A DNA stretch of 64,000 bases from Phycisphaerales bacterium. Lineage in GTDB: Bacteria > Planctomycetota > Phycisphaerae > UBA1845 > Fen-1342. Where the stretch lies: the NCBI GenBank assembly GCA_016710275.1, contig JADJXS010000001.1, positions 3,534,001 to 3,598,000 on the forward strand, in the 5' to 3' direction. This document shows, piece by piece, positions 18,889 through 27,537 of the stretch (positions within the stretch are counted from its first letter, which is position 1; each line of letters starts with the position of its first letter). Both the position numbers and the translations under genes were made by a program. The notes under the pieces were generated by a model. The model did not search any database. It was not told where the DNA came from and saw nothing but the letters and a program-made list of their open reading frames with translations.

Positions 18889-20316
18889 CTAGCGGTCCGT
18901 TTGCGGCGCCAGGGCGACGGGCGCGACCCGCCGCGCCAGGTTCGCCGCGGCTCCCAGACCGGGATCATAGAAGTTGAACACCATGCTGTAGAAGTAGTTG
19001 CTCGCGTAGGGGGCGAATCCGTCGTGCCCGCCGCCAGCCAGCACAATCGCCGCCACGTGCGGGTTCTGCACGGTGCTGATGAAATCCGCCACGTCCTGCG
19101 CCGGGCACAGCGGATCATTCGCCGCGTGCACGATCAGCAAGGGCGTTCGCACGTGTTCGAGCTTGTTGCTCACACGCGCGCCGGCGTGCGGCATCAGGCG
19201 GAGGTAATCCAGCCCGTCCGACACGACGTCCGTCGTGCCCCACGGGGTGCGCTCCGCCTCCTCGTGCATCAGGCGCTCCAGGCTGCCGCAGGGCCGCTCA
19301 TAGCCCATCTGCTTCATCCGCAGACGAATGCGATCCTGCAGGCCCGCCAGCACGGGATTGTCCAGAAAGGTCCACTCCCGAGCGCCGGTCTGCTCGATGA
19401 TCCGCTCGAAGCGCACCGGCGGCGAGAACGCCAGGATCCCGGCGCGGAAGTGCGGCCGGTCGCTTCGCGGACGCATCCGCTTCGCCACTCGATCACTCAC
19501 GTCGCGATCATCATCCCCGCGCCCATCCTCCCATGCCGCCAGCATCGCCAGGTTGGCGCCCCAGCAGAATCCCATCATCCCCGTTTCGCGCACATGCGGC
19601 TGGTCCTCCAGCCACTCCGACAGCGCGATCAGGTCGCCGGTCTCAAGGATGCCGAACGTCGGGTAGTGATTCGGGTAGCGCTGCAGCGTGCGACCGTGGC
19701 CGCGCAGGTCAATCGCGATGACGTGATACCCGGCGTCGCGCAGCGCGAGGCAGACGTCCCGCGTGCGCGAAACATTCTTATCCGCCAGGATTCCCGGGAG
19801 CATGATGATGCAGTCGGCGTTGATAATTCGATCGCCGCGCCGCGCGTAGCCGATCCGCCCGGAGAGCGCAAAGCCCGGCTCGATCGGAGCCCAGATGTCC
19901 TCAAACCCCGGCCAAGGCTCATCCTGTTGCGCTTTCGGCACGTCCACCGTGGCTTGCGCCGTGTGAACCAGGCCGCTCGAATTGGCCAGCAGCGAATGCT
20001 GCATCGCCCGGTTGATTTCGAAGTAACGGGCCACGTCCCGCGGCCGGCCGCGCACCGTCGTCAGGTCATCCGTCAGAAGCGGAGCCTTGTCCGTCGTCGG
20101 CAGCATGGCCTGCAGACGGATGTGAGCATCCTCCACCCACTCGCGCGTACTCAGCGCACCGGCAGCCGGCCCACGGCCGTCCAGCCGAATCACCTCCGCG
20201 AATTGAACGGGGAACGAATGCCGCAGGCACCCAATGACACAGACCACCGCACCGAGCAGTGACCAGCCGATGAGCGCAAACCGCCCGGGGCGGCTGCGAA
20301 TGAACGATGTCAACAC
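18889..20316 (-). CDS. Alpha/beta hydrolase with Cys nucleophile
   Basis: A 475-residue protein with an N-terminal membrane helix (about residues 12-30), so probably anchored in the membrane with an exported domain. The alpha/beta-hydrolase core starts near IMLPGILADKN; the nucleophile elbow is GFCWGAN, with Cys in place of Ser, as in PHA synthases and dienelactone hydrolases. The acid is likely the Asp in HAANDPLCPAQD and the His is in GGGHDGF near residue 440. It begins at GTG with GGAGA upstream and is divergent from the large proline-rich gene. A PHA-synthase-like or thioester/ester hydrolase role is possible; the substrate cannot be assigned. Confidence 0.75.
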   Translation of the reverse strand: MLTSFIRSRPGRFALIGWSLLGAVVCVIGCLRHSFPVQFAEVIRLDGRGPAAGALSTREWVEDAHIRLQAMLPTTDKAPLLTDDLTTVRGRPRDVARYFEINRAMQHSLLANSSGLVHTAQATVDVPKAQQDEPWPGFEDIWAPIEPGFALSGRIGYARRGDRIINADCIIMLPGILADKNVSRTRDVCLALRDAGYHVIAIDLRGHGRTLQRYPNHYPTFGILETGDLIALSEWLEDQPHVRETGMMGFCWGANLAMLAAWEDGRGDDDRDVSDRVAKRMRPRSDRPHFRAGILAFSPPVRFERIIEQTGAREWTFLDNPVLAGLQDRIRLRMKQMGYERPCGSLERLMHEEAERTPWGTTDVVSDGLDYLRLMPHAGARVSNKLEHVRTPLLIVHAANDPLCPAQDVADFISTVQNPHVAAIVLAGGGHDGFAPYASNYFYSMVFNFYDPGLGAAANLARRVAPVALAPQTDR

Positions 20317-20473
20317 AATCTCCGATGCGACGCGCGTCGCGACTCAGGCGAACTGCTATTAGGACACGGGAAAGCGCCGCGCCACCGGCTCGCAGGGCGG
20401 TAGAATACCGCCGGTCGAACCCGCCGTCCAAACCACCCGGCGCTTACAACCGTCGCGATGCGCATTTTGTCGA

Positions 20474-20502
20474 CCGAAACCGCGCACAATCGCGGTTTTC
20501 GG
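20474..20502. promoter_or_regulatory. Inverted repeat in divergent intergenic region
   Basis: The arms CCGAAACCGCG and CGCGGTTTTCGG pair over 11 bp with one bulged T and a six-base loop. It lies upstream of both divergent genes, so it is not a simple terminator and could be an operator or leader element. Confidence 0.4.
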
Positions 20503-20560
20503 CCGTAGGCGTTCGAGAATGGGCCGGGGCGCTACGGTCGGCGGCATGCAACGGCCGACC

Positions 20561-20566
20561 TATAAT
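20561..20566 (+). promoter_or_regulatory. -10 element, consensus TATAAT
   Basis: A perfect TATAAT stands about 59 bases before the ATG of the next gene. The -35 region at 17-base spacing (TCGGCG) is poor, so recognition may need an activator or other contacts. Confidence 0.4.
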
Positions 20567-20624
20567 TTATTGGGGGATGCGGCTCGGATTTCGAACCGCA
20601 AGCAGACTGGAGGAGGTGCGTCGA

Positions 20625-23132
20625 ATGGGCACTGGTAACGGAATCAAACCGGCGCGCGCAGGCCTGCGAGTCGCGGCCGTGCTGTTCAGCCTGCTGGCTG
20701 TCTCCGCGGTCGGTTTTTCGCAGCAATCCGTCCAGCAGGACGGCCGCATGTTTGACGCGAATCCGCAGGTCGGCGGTTCGCGGGTCAATACCCCGCGCGG
20801 CAGCGCGGCTCCGAACCTCCCCGGCAATTACCAGGCGGCGGGCAACGCCCGTTTCGGCCAATCGCTGCGAAGCTACTCGCCGATTCCCGGTTCCAGCAAC
20901 TTTCGAGCGCCGCTTGGCTCCGCGACGCTGGCCCCTTTCCGCCGTGACTCGGTCGCGCCCTACGACGCCTATTCGCAGCGCGGAACGGGCTACACGGGCG
21001 GATATAGTGACCCACGCCTGAACCTGCCGACCGCCGGCCGACAGCCTTATTACGACCCGGCGCTCACGGTCCCCGACGCGGCGCGGCTGCGCGCCCAGCC
21101 GCTGGGAGCGCCGATCCAGTCGGTGCCGCCGCAGGGAGCAGGCGCGGGGTTGGCCGCGCCGGATTCGCGGCTCGATTGGCGCATCGACACGCAGACCAAC
21201 CCGTCGCTGCAGGTGGGCCGACCGGTCTATCGATGGCAGGGCGGGACGTCGCTATTCGGCATGCGTCCGGTCGGCGTCCCTTCGCCGCTGACCTCGGCCG
21301 ACGAGCGAATCGCGGGAACAACGATTGTCGATCCGCGGGCCGGTGCGGCCGAAGCCGTGCGACCGGCGACGGCGTTTCGTTCACCCGAGAGCATGCGTCC
21401 ACCCGGCTCAGCGCCGCTTGGTACACCACTCGATGTGGCCAGCGCAAGCGCCGCCCGACCGGTGAACCCGTCGCAGACGCCGCCGTCGCCGGCGGATTTC
21501 GAGCGTCCGGGGACGGTTCGAAGTGCCGGCCGGCCGACGATGCACGGCGAGCCTCTGCCGCGCGCTCCGGTCGCGGCGGACCCGAGTCTGCTGCCGGGAT
21601 ACGACACGTTCACGGACATGCGCCTGGCCTTGGCGCTCGAGGTTGATCCCGCTGCGACGTGGTTTGACGAGATGCGCGCGTCGCTGCGCGACAACCCGGC
21701 CGTCGCGGCCCAGCAGCTTGAGCTGGCACAGCTTGAATCCGCGGATTTCGTTGCGCGACTGGTGCGGGCGCCGATGCGCTCGTTCGTCGGCGGCGGACCT
21801 TCGCTGCTGAACAATGAGCTGCTTAAGGCCGAATCGCTGATGCACATCGGGCAGTTCTACGACGCGGCCGGGCGGTTTGAAGCGGCGCGTGCGCTGGAGC
21901 CGGAAAACCCGCTGCCGCTGCTGGGCAAGGGGCATGCGCTGCTGGCGGCGGGTGAATACCTGTCGGCGGCCGTGGCGATCATTGCCGGGCTGGAGCGCTA
22001 CCCCGAACTGGCGAAATTCAACATCGACCTGCAGGCGCTGATCGGCGACGGCGAGATCGTGGACATCCGCCGGGCGGACATCCTGGATCGACTGCGCGAG
22101 CAGGAAGAGCCGCGGCTGCGATTCCTGCTGGGCTACCTGGAATATCACGCCGGCCTGCGAGACAGCGGCATGGCGCACCTGGAGAGAGCGGCGGCGACCG
22201 CGGAGCCGGGCAGCCTCCTCGCGGACTACCCCCGCATGCTGCGCGGCGAGGCGCGCCCGCCGTTGCCGCGCGGCCTGCAATCATCGCCGCGGCGCGCCGG
22301 CTCCCCGCTGGATCGCCCCGCACCGCCGCGCCAGCCTCCCCCGAACACGCTTCGCGGATTGTCCACGCCCGATCGACCCGCGCCGGCGCAGGATCGCGCG
22401 GTCGAACTGCCTGCGCCGATCAGCGCGCCGCCCTCGGGTGATGGCGGGCGCACAGCCGCTCCGGTCGCGCAGCCCGCCTACGGCGGGATGCTGCCGCGGC
22501 CGCGCGAGTCGGTCGGGTCGCCGGTCGGGTCGCCGCTGCCGGGTGAGCGACCGCGCCCTGCACCGATCCTGCCGCCTGCGCCGTTCGAGGAGCCGCCGAC
22601 GGTGACTCCGAATGCCGCCCCCTCTTCCTCTCCCGCCGGGGACGGGGCGCAGATGCTCAACAGCATGACGTACGATCCCGGTCACTTTGATCGACCGCCG
22701 ACCGACATCCGTGCTGACTTTCTGCCGCTCACTCAACGCCTGCACTCGGAGGCACAGCCGCGCGCTGCGGTTGTGATACCCGCGCCCGTGCTGGACATTG
22801 ATCGGCCGCGCTCCGTACCGACGATGCTGCCCGGAACCCCGATGAGAGTCGCGCCGCTGCCGGCGGCACACGAAGCAGCGGACCTTCGCCGGCTGAGCGC
22901 CCCCTGGATCCCACAGCCGGAGGAAGATCCGGACGCGGGACTGATGAGGCCGGTTCCGCCCGGCTCCACGCCGACGACCGCCGTTACCATGCCCCCCGCC
23001 GCAGTCCCCGAGACGGGTCCGCCGGCGCGACGCGCACCGACGTCGCAACCGGCGCGGGCGCGACCGCCGACCCCATCGGGCGATCCGGACCTGGATATCC
23101 CGCCGCCGCAGGCGGCCGGTCCCAATCCCTGA
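20625..23132 (+). CDS. Large exported proline-rich protein with TPR-like core
   Basis: An 835-residue exported protein: basic N-terminus, hydrophobic helix over about residues 10-26, then AVGFSQQ as a likely cleavage site. Residues about 30-390 are low-complexity, rich in Pro, Arg, Gly and Ala. A folded TPR-like part follows at about 395-525, including MHIGQFYDAAGRFEAARAL and LLGKGHALLAAGEYLSA. The remaining 300 residues are again proline-rich and probably disordered. An AGGAGG ribosome binding site 8 bases upstream fixes the ATG. I recognise no family; such proteins may act as periplasmic scaffolds. A lipoprotein gene follows on the same strand. Confidence 0.65.
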   Translation: MGTGNGIKPARAGLRVAAVLFSLLAVSAVGFSQQSVQQDGRMFDANPQVGGSRVNTPRGSAAPNLPGNYQAAGNARFGQSLRSYSPIPGSSNFRAPLGSATLAPFRRDSVAPYDAYSQRGTGYTGGYSDPRLNLPTAGRQPYYDPALTVPDAARLRAQPLGAPIQSVPPQGAGAGLAAPDSRLDWRIDTQTNPSLQVGRPVYRWQGGTSLFGMRPVGVPSPLTSADERIAGTTIVDPRAGAAEAVRPATAFRSPESMRPPGSAPLGTPLDVASASAARPVNPSQTPPSPADFERPGTVRSAGRPTMHGEPLPRAPVAADPSLLPGYDTFTDMRLALALEVDPAATWFDEMRASLRDNPAVAAQQLELAQLESADFVARLVRAPMRSFVGGGPSLLNNELLKAESLMHIGQFYDAAGRFEAARALEPENPLPLLGKGHALLAAGEYLSAAVAIIAGLERYPELAKFNIDLQALIGDGEIVDIRRADILDRLREQEEPRLRFLLGYLEYHAGLRDSGMAHLERAAATAEPGSLLADYPRMLRGEARPPLPRGLQSSPRRAGSPLDRPAPPRQPPPNTLRGLSTPDRPAPAQDRAVELPAPISAPPSGDGGRTAAPVAQPAYGGMLPRPRESVGSPVGSPLPGERPRPAPILPPAPFEEPPTVTPNAAPSSSPAGDGAQMLNSMTYDPGHFDRPPTDIRADFLPLTQRLHSEAQPRAAVVIPAPVLDIDRPRSVPTMLPGTPMRVAPLPAAHEAADLRRLSAPWIPQPEEDPDAGLMRPVPPGSTPTTAVTMPPAAVPETGPPARRAPTSQPARARPPTPSGDPDLDIPPPQAAGPNP

Positions 23133-23208
23133 TGCACGCGGCGGCGGCAGCGGCACACGACGTCGGATTTCTGAAAGCGCATCAAAGACCCCCAGCAAGG
23201 CACGACCC

Positions 23209-23787
23209 GTGAACCTGCGCACCCGCTCTTCGACTCATATCGCAATCCTGACGCTCAGTGCCGTCGGACTATTGCTTGCAGCCGGCTGCGCTGGTGGCCC
23301 GGCCTCGGGCGGCTATCTCTCGCGCACGATCGACGCGGACGATGAGGCGGTCGTGCTCGCCAGCGCGTCGCGGATTGTGGCCCGTGAGCTTGGCTCTGCC
23401 GCGGTCGATCGGGCGCGCGGTGAGGTGCGGAGCAGCCCTGCCGAAGTCACCGCCCGTCGCGAAACCGGCGCACCGCGCGAACTGGTCGGCGGCGCCTCGA
23501 CGCTGCGTCGCACCTGCTCGCTTCTGGTCGGGCGCAGCGGCGGTTCGGTTGTCGCGCGGGTGCGCGTGGACGTGGAGCGGCGCGACACGCAGCGCGGTCA
23601 GGTGCAATCGTCCGTCATGGGGATGAACGAGGGGCGCCTCGGGGATACTCCATCGACTGAAGCGTCGTGGGAGAGCGACCCGCGCGGGGAGATATGGACG
23701 CGCGTCGGTCGCGATTCGTCGCTGGAGCGCGCGATCCTCGAAGAGCTGCGGAACGAGTTCGCACCGGTGGGGGCGTCGCAGCCGTAG
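23209..23787 (+). CDS. Lipoprotein, unknown function
   Basis: A 192-residue protein with a type II signal peptide: a basic start, a hydrophobic stretch and the lipobox LAAGC (Cys near residue 26). The mature part has an Ala/Arg-rich helix (DDEAVVLASASRIVARELG) and beta-rich segments ending in a predicted helix near the C-terminus. It starts at GTG with no strong ribosome binding site. It lies 76 bases after the large proline-rich gene and could be co-transcribed. No family was recognised with confidence. Confidence 0.65.
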   Translation: MNLRTRSSTHIAILTLSAVGLLLAAGCAGGPASGGYLSRTIDADDEAVVLASASRIVARELGSAAVDRARGEVRSSPAEVTARRETGAPRELVGGASTLRRTCSLLVGRSGGSVVARVRVDVERRDTQRGQVQSSVMGMNEGRLGDTPSTEASWESDPRGEIWTRVGRDSSLERAILEELRNEFAPVGASQP

Positions 23788-23847
23788 GCTCCCGCGCTTC
23801 AATCCGGCGGCCGCCGGGTGGAGGCACTGGAAGGCAGGGCTTCGCGA

Positions 23848-24291
23848 CTATTCCGGCTGCCAGGAGACGCGCGGCGCATCGCCCCACAGCGAATCCAGGT
23901 CGTAATAGGCGCGGTGCTGACTATCGAACAGGTGAATGATCACATCCACATAGTCCGCCAGCGTCCAGGTGGGGTCGGCACTCGATGAGCGGAAGGGTCG
24001 GCGCTTCACGCCGCGGGCGGCCTCGGCGATTTTCTCGAGCGCAGCCCGCATCTGCCGATCCGATGTGCCGGTGCCCAGCACAAAGAAATCCGCCACACCG
24101 GACAGCCCGCGCAGATCGATGACGACCACGTCGTCGCAGCGGGTTTCGGCCGCGATGCGGGCGGCCAGAATCGCAAAGCCGCGTGCATCAAGCTCCGCGG
24201 CGTTTGCGGCGGCGTCCGTATGTTCGGCAGGGCGCGATGCGCCGGGCAGCAATTCCGCGGGGACATTCACCGGTAAGGATTCCTCTGACAT
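23848..24291 (-). CDS. rsfS: Ribosomal silencing factor RsfS
   Basis: RsfS (Iojap/YbeB) binds ribosomal protein uL14 and blocks joining of 50S to 30S subunits under starvation. Of the 147 residues, about 40-147 form the domain. Visible signatures are DDVVVIDLRGLSGVADFFV, the GTGTSDRQMRA block, and the end WTLADYVDVIIHLFDSQHRAYYDLDSLW broken here as WTLADYVDVIIHLF and RAYYDLDSLW. The N-terminal 40 residues are an unconserved, Ala-rich extension. The ATG at 24291 is preferred to a longer frame. The usual nadD or obg neighbours are absent. Confidence 0.93.
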   Translation of the reverse strand: MSEESLPVNVPAELLPGASRPAEHTDAAANAAELDARGFAILAARIAAETRCDDVVVIDLRGLSGVADFFVLGTGTSDRQMRAALEKIAEAARGVKRRPFRSSSADPTWTLADYVDVIIHLFDSQHRAYYDLDSLWGDAPRVSWQPE

Positions 24292-24360
24292 GTTTCCGTC
24301 GCTTGAGCCGGCCCGGCGCGTGATCCTGAACATCCGCAGCGCCCGGTTGAGCGCCAGCGC

Positions 24361-24711
24361 CTAGCCGACGAAATTCTTGGTGAAGAAAAAGAACACACCC
24401 AGACAGAGCACGACCGCCAGCACTCCGGCGCTGAGGAAGAACCCCATCCAGGAGAGCGATGACGCCTTGTTGCGCTTCTCGCCCGCCCCGCTCAGCCCCA
24501 TGAAGAACCCGATCACGCCGGCCAGAAATCCCACGCCGATCCCGGCCATGATGCCCAGGAAGCGCCGGCCGCCCGCGCGCAGGTTAATCTCGAGATTGGA
24601 CGCATCGAGCGCCGAGAGCATGAAGAACGCCGCACCGAGTGCCGCGCAGGCCCCCACCGCGGCCAGGATCACGCTCAGACGCGCCTGTCCCTCGAACGAC
24701 TTCAGGTTCAT
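24361..24711 (-). CDS. Small membrane protein, three helices
   Basis: A 116-residue protein with three clear hydrophobic segments, around residues 12-35, 50-72 and 88-112. Small polar loops and the Gly-rich LSGAGEKRNKASS connector separate them. The start chosen is the ATG before NLKSFEGQ; an upstream ATG would add 11 residues. It lies 69 bases upstream of the rsfS start on the same strand. No family recognised; it looks like a generic inner-membrane protein. Confidence 0.55.
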   Translation of the reverse strand: MNLKSFEGQARLSVILAAVGACAALGAAFFMLSALDASNLEINLRAGGRRFLGIMAGIGVGFLAGVIGFFMGLSGAGEKRNKASSLSWMGFFLSAGVLAVVLCLGVFFFFTKNFVG

Positions 24712-24994
24712 TGCCGAACTCGCCAAGTCGAACCCCAGACACATCGAATCAGACCGCCGACGACCCGGCCCGTTTCCCGGGCCGACGAGAAGCCGCCCTG
24801 CCGAATACTCCATCGGCGAAGGAATTCAACCGCTTCCGCGCGAGCCGCCCGCGCCGCCGAGCGTCCCATAGTCTACCGCTGGGCGCCTCCGGGATGAAGA
24901 CGCCGGATTTCGACCCGGCCGCCCTCTGCCGCTGAGCCGGTCGCCGGGCGTTTCGGGCCGCTCCCGAAGCCGATCCAGGCGCGACCGGCGGCGC

Positions 24995-27520
24995 TCATGG
25001 GGCGGCAACCGGATCGGAGCGCGCTCCGGGCCGCGGCGACGGAGAACAGAGCAGCGCCAGCAGCGCGACCGCGTAGATCGCGGCCCCGATGTACAGCACC
25101 GTTGTGAAGCTGCTCGACAGGGCGACGAAGATGCAGCCGATCGAGCCGAAGACGGTCGCGAAGGCGTTGGCGCTCCAGCCCAGCGGCACCAACTGCGGAT
25201 TCAGCCCTTCCGCGGCGCGTACGCCGGTTGGAAAGGGCATTCCCATCAGCAGTCCGATCGGAAGCAGGATGAGCAGGGTGACCGCGCAGCGCATCGGATG
25301 GCTCAACCACAGCAGGCCGGGGATCACCTCGTTGAGCACCCACGCCGTACCGACGATGGCGGCACAGAGCAGCAGCAGGATGGCCGCGCCGCCCGATCTC
25401 GGCGAGCGGGCGGTGAAGCGCTTGGCCAGGAACGCACCGGCGCCGCAATAGACCAGGATCGCGAAGAGCGTGATGGCCATCGAGTAGACCGGCCCGCCGA
25501 GGAAGACCATCAGCTTCTGCAGGATCATGATCTCGACGGCAATGAAGGCCAGGCCGATGGCGGCGAAGTAGACGAGGATGCGCCGCCGTCCCGGCTGCGA
25601 GCGCAGGCCGGCGGCGTGGCTGCGCAGCGGCCGCATGATCAGCAGCGACCCGAGCACCAGCACCATCAGCATGCAGGCGGGCATGAAAATGTGCGCCAGC
25701 GGCAGGCGCGTGACCGGAAAGCCGCCCTTGCCGGTGCTGAGCGGATTGCGCAGGTTCTTGAAGCCGTAATAGTCGAAGAAGAAGGGCGCATCGTCCGGGC
25801 AGGGGCGGATGTTGTAGGTGTAGCCGGCGACAAAGGCGTCCAGCTCCGCTCGCGGTGCGCGCATCGCCCGATCAAACAACGGCGCGACCAGCGCCGGTTC
25901 ATACTTGTCGGTGCTCTCCAGCCGGTCGTACTCACTGCCCGTGGCATGGGGCACGAACGGATCGTAGAGCACGTCGAAGCGCCGCGCGGCGCACCACTCG
26001 CGCACGCGCTGCACCTCCTCGCGGGTGAACGGCTCGGCCTTGATGAGCGTTTCGCTCCACGGCGAGCGATCAAACCACGCCGGCGCCGCGACGATCATGA
26101 CGCAGGCGCCGGGATCGGTCGCTCCGCGGCGCTCCAGCGCTGCGCGGGCGGTGACGGCCAGACGGAGCGTCTCGCGATCGGGCGAGAAAAGCCACCGCGA
26201 AAAGGAGACCATGCCGCCGGGGTTGAGGTGATCGAGAAAGTCCCCGACCGCCTCGACCGTGTACAGGTACGTCTCCGACAGCGCCGTCGCCCCGCTCGAC
26301 AGCGCGGTGAAGGTATCCACACCGCTGAGCTGAATCACGTCGAACCGCTCATCCGACGCGGTGAGATAGTGCCGCCCCTCCGCGCAGACGATGCTCACAT
26401 CCGGCCGGTTGTACAGCCCGCCGGCGAATCGATCGAGCGGCCCGCGAACGTAGTCGATCGTGCGCGGATTGATCTCGACGCCGGTGACATGCGATGCGCC
26501 GTGATGCAGCGCGATGGCGACGTCGATGCCGCCGCCGGGGCCGATGACCAGCACCTTCGGCTGCGGACGGGCCACGTAGCCGACGCCCTGCAGGTAGTGG
26601 CCGAGAATTTCCAGCTCGCGCGGGGTCGTGCCCTCCAGCTTCACCAGGCCCGTGAAGGCCTGCCCGTCCTGATAGATCTTCATGTGCGGCAGCGGCGGGC
26701 GATCCGGGCCGTAGGCACGCGAGAGCGCCCCGCTGAAATTCGGATAGCTGACCTCCGGGCCGACCACGTCCACGCGGGCGATGACGTGCCAGCGATACTC
26801 CTCGCCGCGGTAATCGGCAATCTTCGACGCGGGCAGCGGCACCGGAACGGCCGCATCGCGAATCAGCGTGGCGGCGCAAAGCCCGCCGGCAATCAGCAGC
26901 GTCAGCAGCTCGCGCGCCCGGATCCGCTCGGCCGCGGCGCGGCGCAGGCCGATTGCCGCCAGCGCGACTGCGGCGGCGATGCCGAAAATGGTGGCCGGCG
27001 CACCGAGATAGTTGATCCCGAGCAGCACCCCCAATGCGCCGCAACCCGCGCCGAGCAGGTCGGCAAAGTAGATGCGGTTGATGGCGTCGCCGGCTTTGCT
27101 GACGATGTAGCCGATGCACAGGCCGGCGAAGAAGAAGGGCAGGGCCGTCCAGAAAAGCAGCATCAGCAGTGCGAAAAACTGCGAGAAGTCGCGATGAGTG
27201 GCGATGGCCTCCGCGTCGAAAAGCGTCTTGGTCGTGGCCAGGAAGCTGACGACGATCGACAGGGAGAAGAGCCACGCGCAATCGGCGAGCGTCGCGGTGC
27301 GCAGCACGGGGCCGGTGAAGCGCGGATGGAGCGCGATGACGCTGCCTGCGGCGCCGAAGCCCAGCAGCGCCAGGCCGATCAGCAGGTACACCGAATGATG
27401 AAAGGTCATGACGCTGAAGACGCGCGTGAGCGCGACTTCGAGCGCCAGCGCAGCCAGCGCGAAGACGAAGATCGCCGGCAGCAGGAAGCGCGGCAGCGCG
27501 GCGGCGGAGGCAGTTGGCAT
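24995..27520 (-). CDS. Membrane spermidine-synthase-like protein
   Basis: An 841-residue protein joining membrane domains to a Rossmann methyltransferase fold of the spermidine synthase type. Residues 1-230 hold about seven hydrophobic helices. The SAM/dcSAM-like domain begins near residue 300; its GPGGGIDVAIALHHGA motif and the E-x-N acidic loop (GVEINPRT) are visible, followed by DVIQLSGVDTFTA and LNPGGMVSFSRW. Residues 610-841 hold about seven further membrane helices. Many planctomycete and other bacterial genomes encode such spermidine-synthase-like membrane proteins, whose substrate is generally unknown. It starts 17 bases after sdhB, probably in the same transcript. The open frame extends upstream through sdhB in another frame and is discounted. 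Confidence 0.8.
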   Translation of the reverse strand: MPTASAAALPRFLLPAIFVFALAALALEVALTRVFSVMTFHHSVYLLIGLALLGFGAAGSVIALHPRFTGPVLRTATLADCAWLFSLSIVVSFLATTKTLFDAEAIATHRDFSQFFALLMLLFWTALPFFFAGLCIGYIVSKAGDAINRIYFADLLGAGCGALGVLLGINYLGAPATIFGIAAAVALAAIGLRRAAAERIRARELLTLLIAGGLCAATLIRDAAVPVPLPASKIADYRGEEYRWHVIARVDVVGPEVSYPNFSGALSRAYGPDRPPLPHMKIYQDGQAFTGLVKLEGTTPRELEILGHYLQGVGYVARPQPKVLVIGPGGGIDVAIALHHGASHVTGVEINPRTIDYVRGPLDRFAGGLYNRPDVSIVCAEGRHYLTASDERFDVIQLSGVDTFTALSSGATALSETYLYTVEAVGDFLDHLNPGGMVSFSRWLFSPDRETLRLAVTARAALERRGATDPGACVMIVAAPAWFDRSPWSETLIKAEPFTREEVQRVREWCAARRFDVLYDPFVPHATGSEYDRLESTDKYEPALVAPLFDRAMRAPRAELDAFVAGYTYNIRPCPDDAPFFFDYYGFKNLRNPLSTGKGGFPVTRLPLAHIFMPACMLMVLVLGSLLIMRPLRSHAAGLRSQPGRRRILVYFAAIGLAFIAVEIMILQKLMVFLGGPVYSMAITLFAILVYCGAGAFLAKRFTARSPRSGGAAILLLLCAAIVGTAWVLNEVIPGLLWLSHPMRCAVTLLILLPIGLLMGMPFPTGVRAAEGLNPQLVPLGWSANAFATVFGSIGCIFVALSSSFTTVLYIGAAIYAVALLALLCSPSPRPGARSDPVAAP

Positions 27521-27537
27521 GCCGGAGGCCACCGAGG

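Larger units (their letters stand above)
20317..20624. other. Divergent intergenic region
   Basis: About 308 bases between the divergent alpha/beta hydrolase and the large proline-rich gene. It holds an 11-bp imperfect hairpin (20474-20502) and a consensus TATAAT (20561-20566) for the plus strand. No gene was found in it. Confidence 0.5.
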
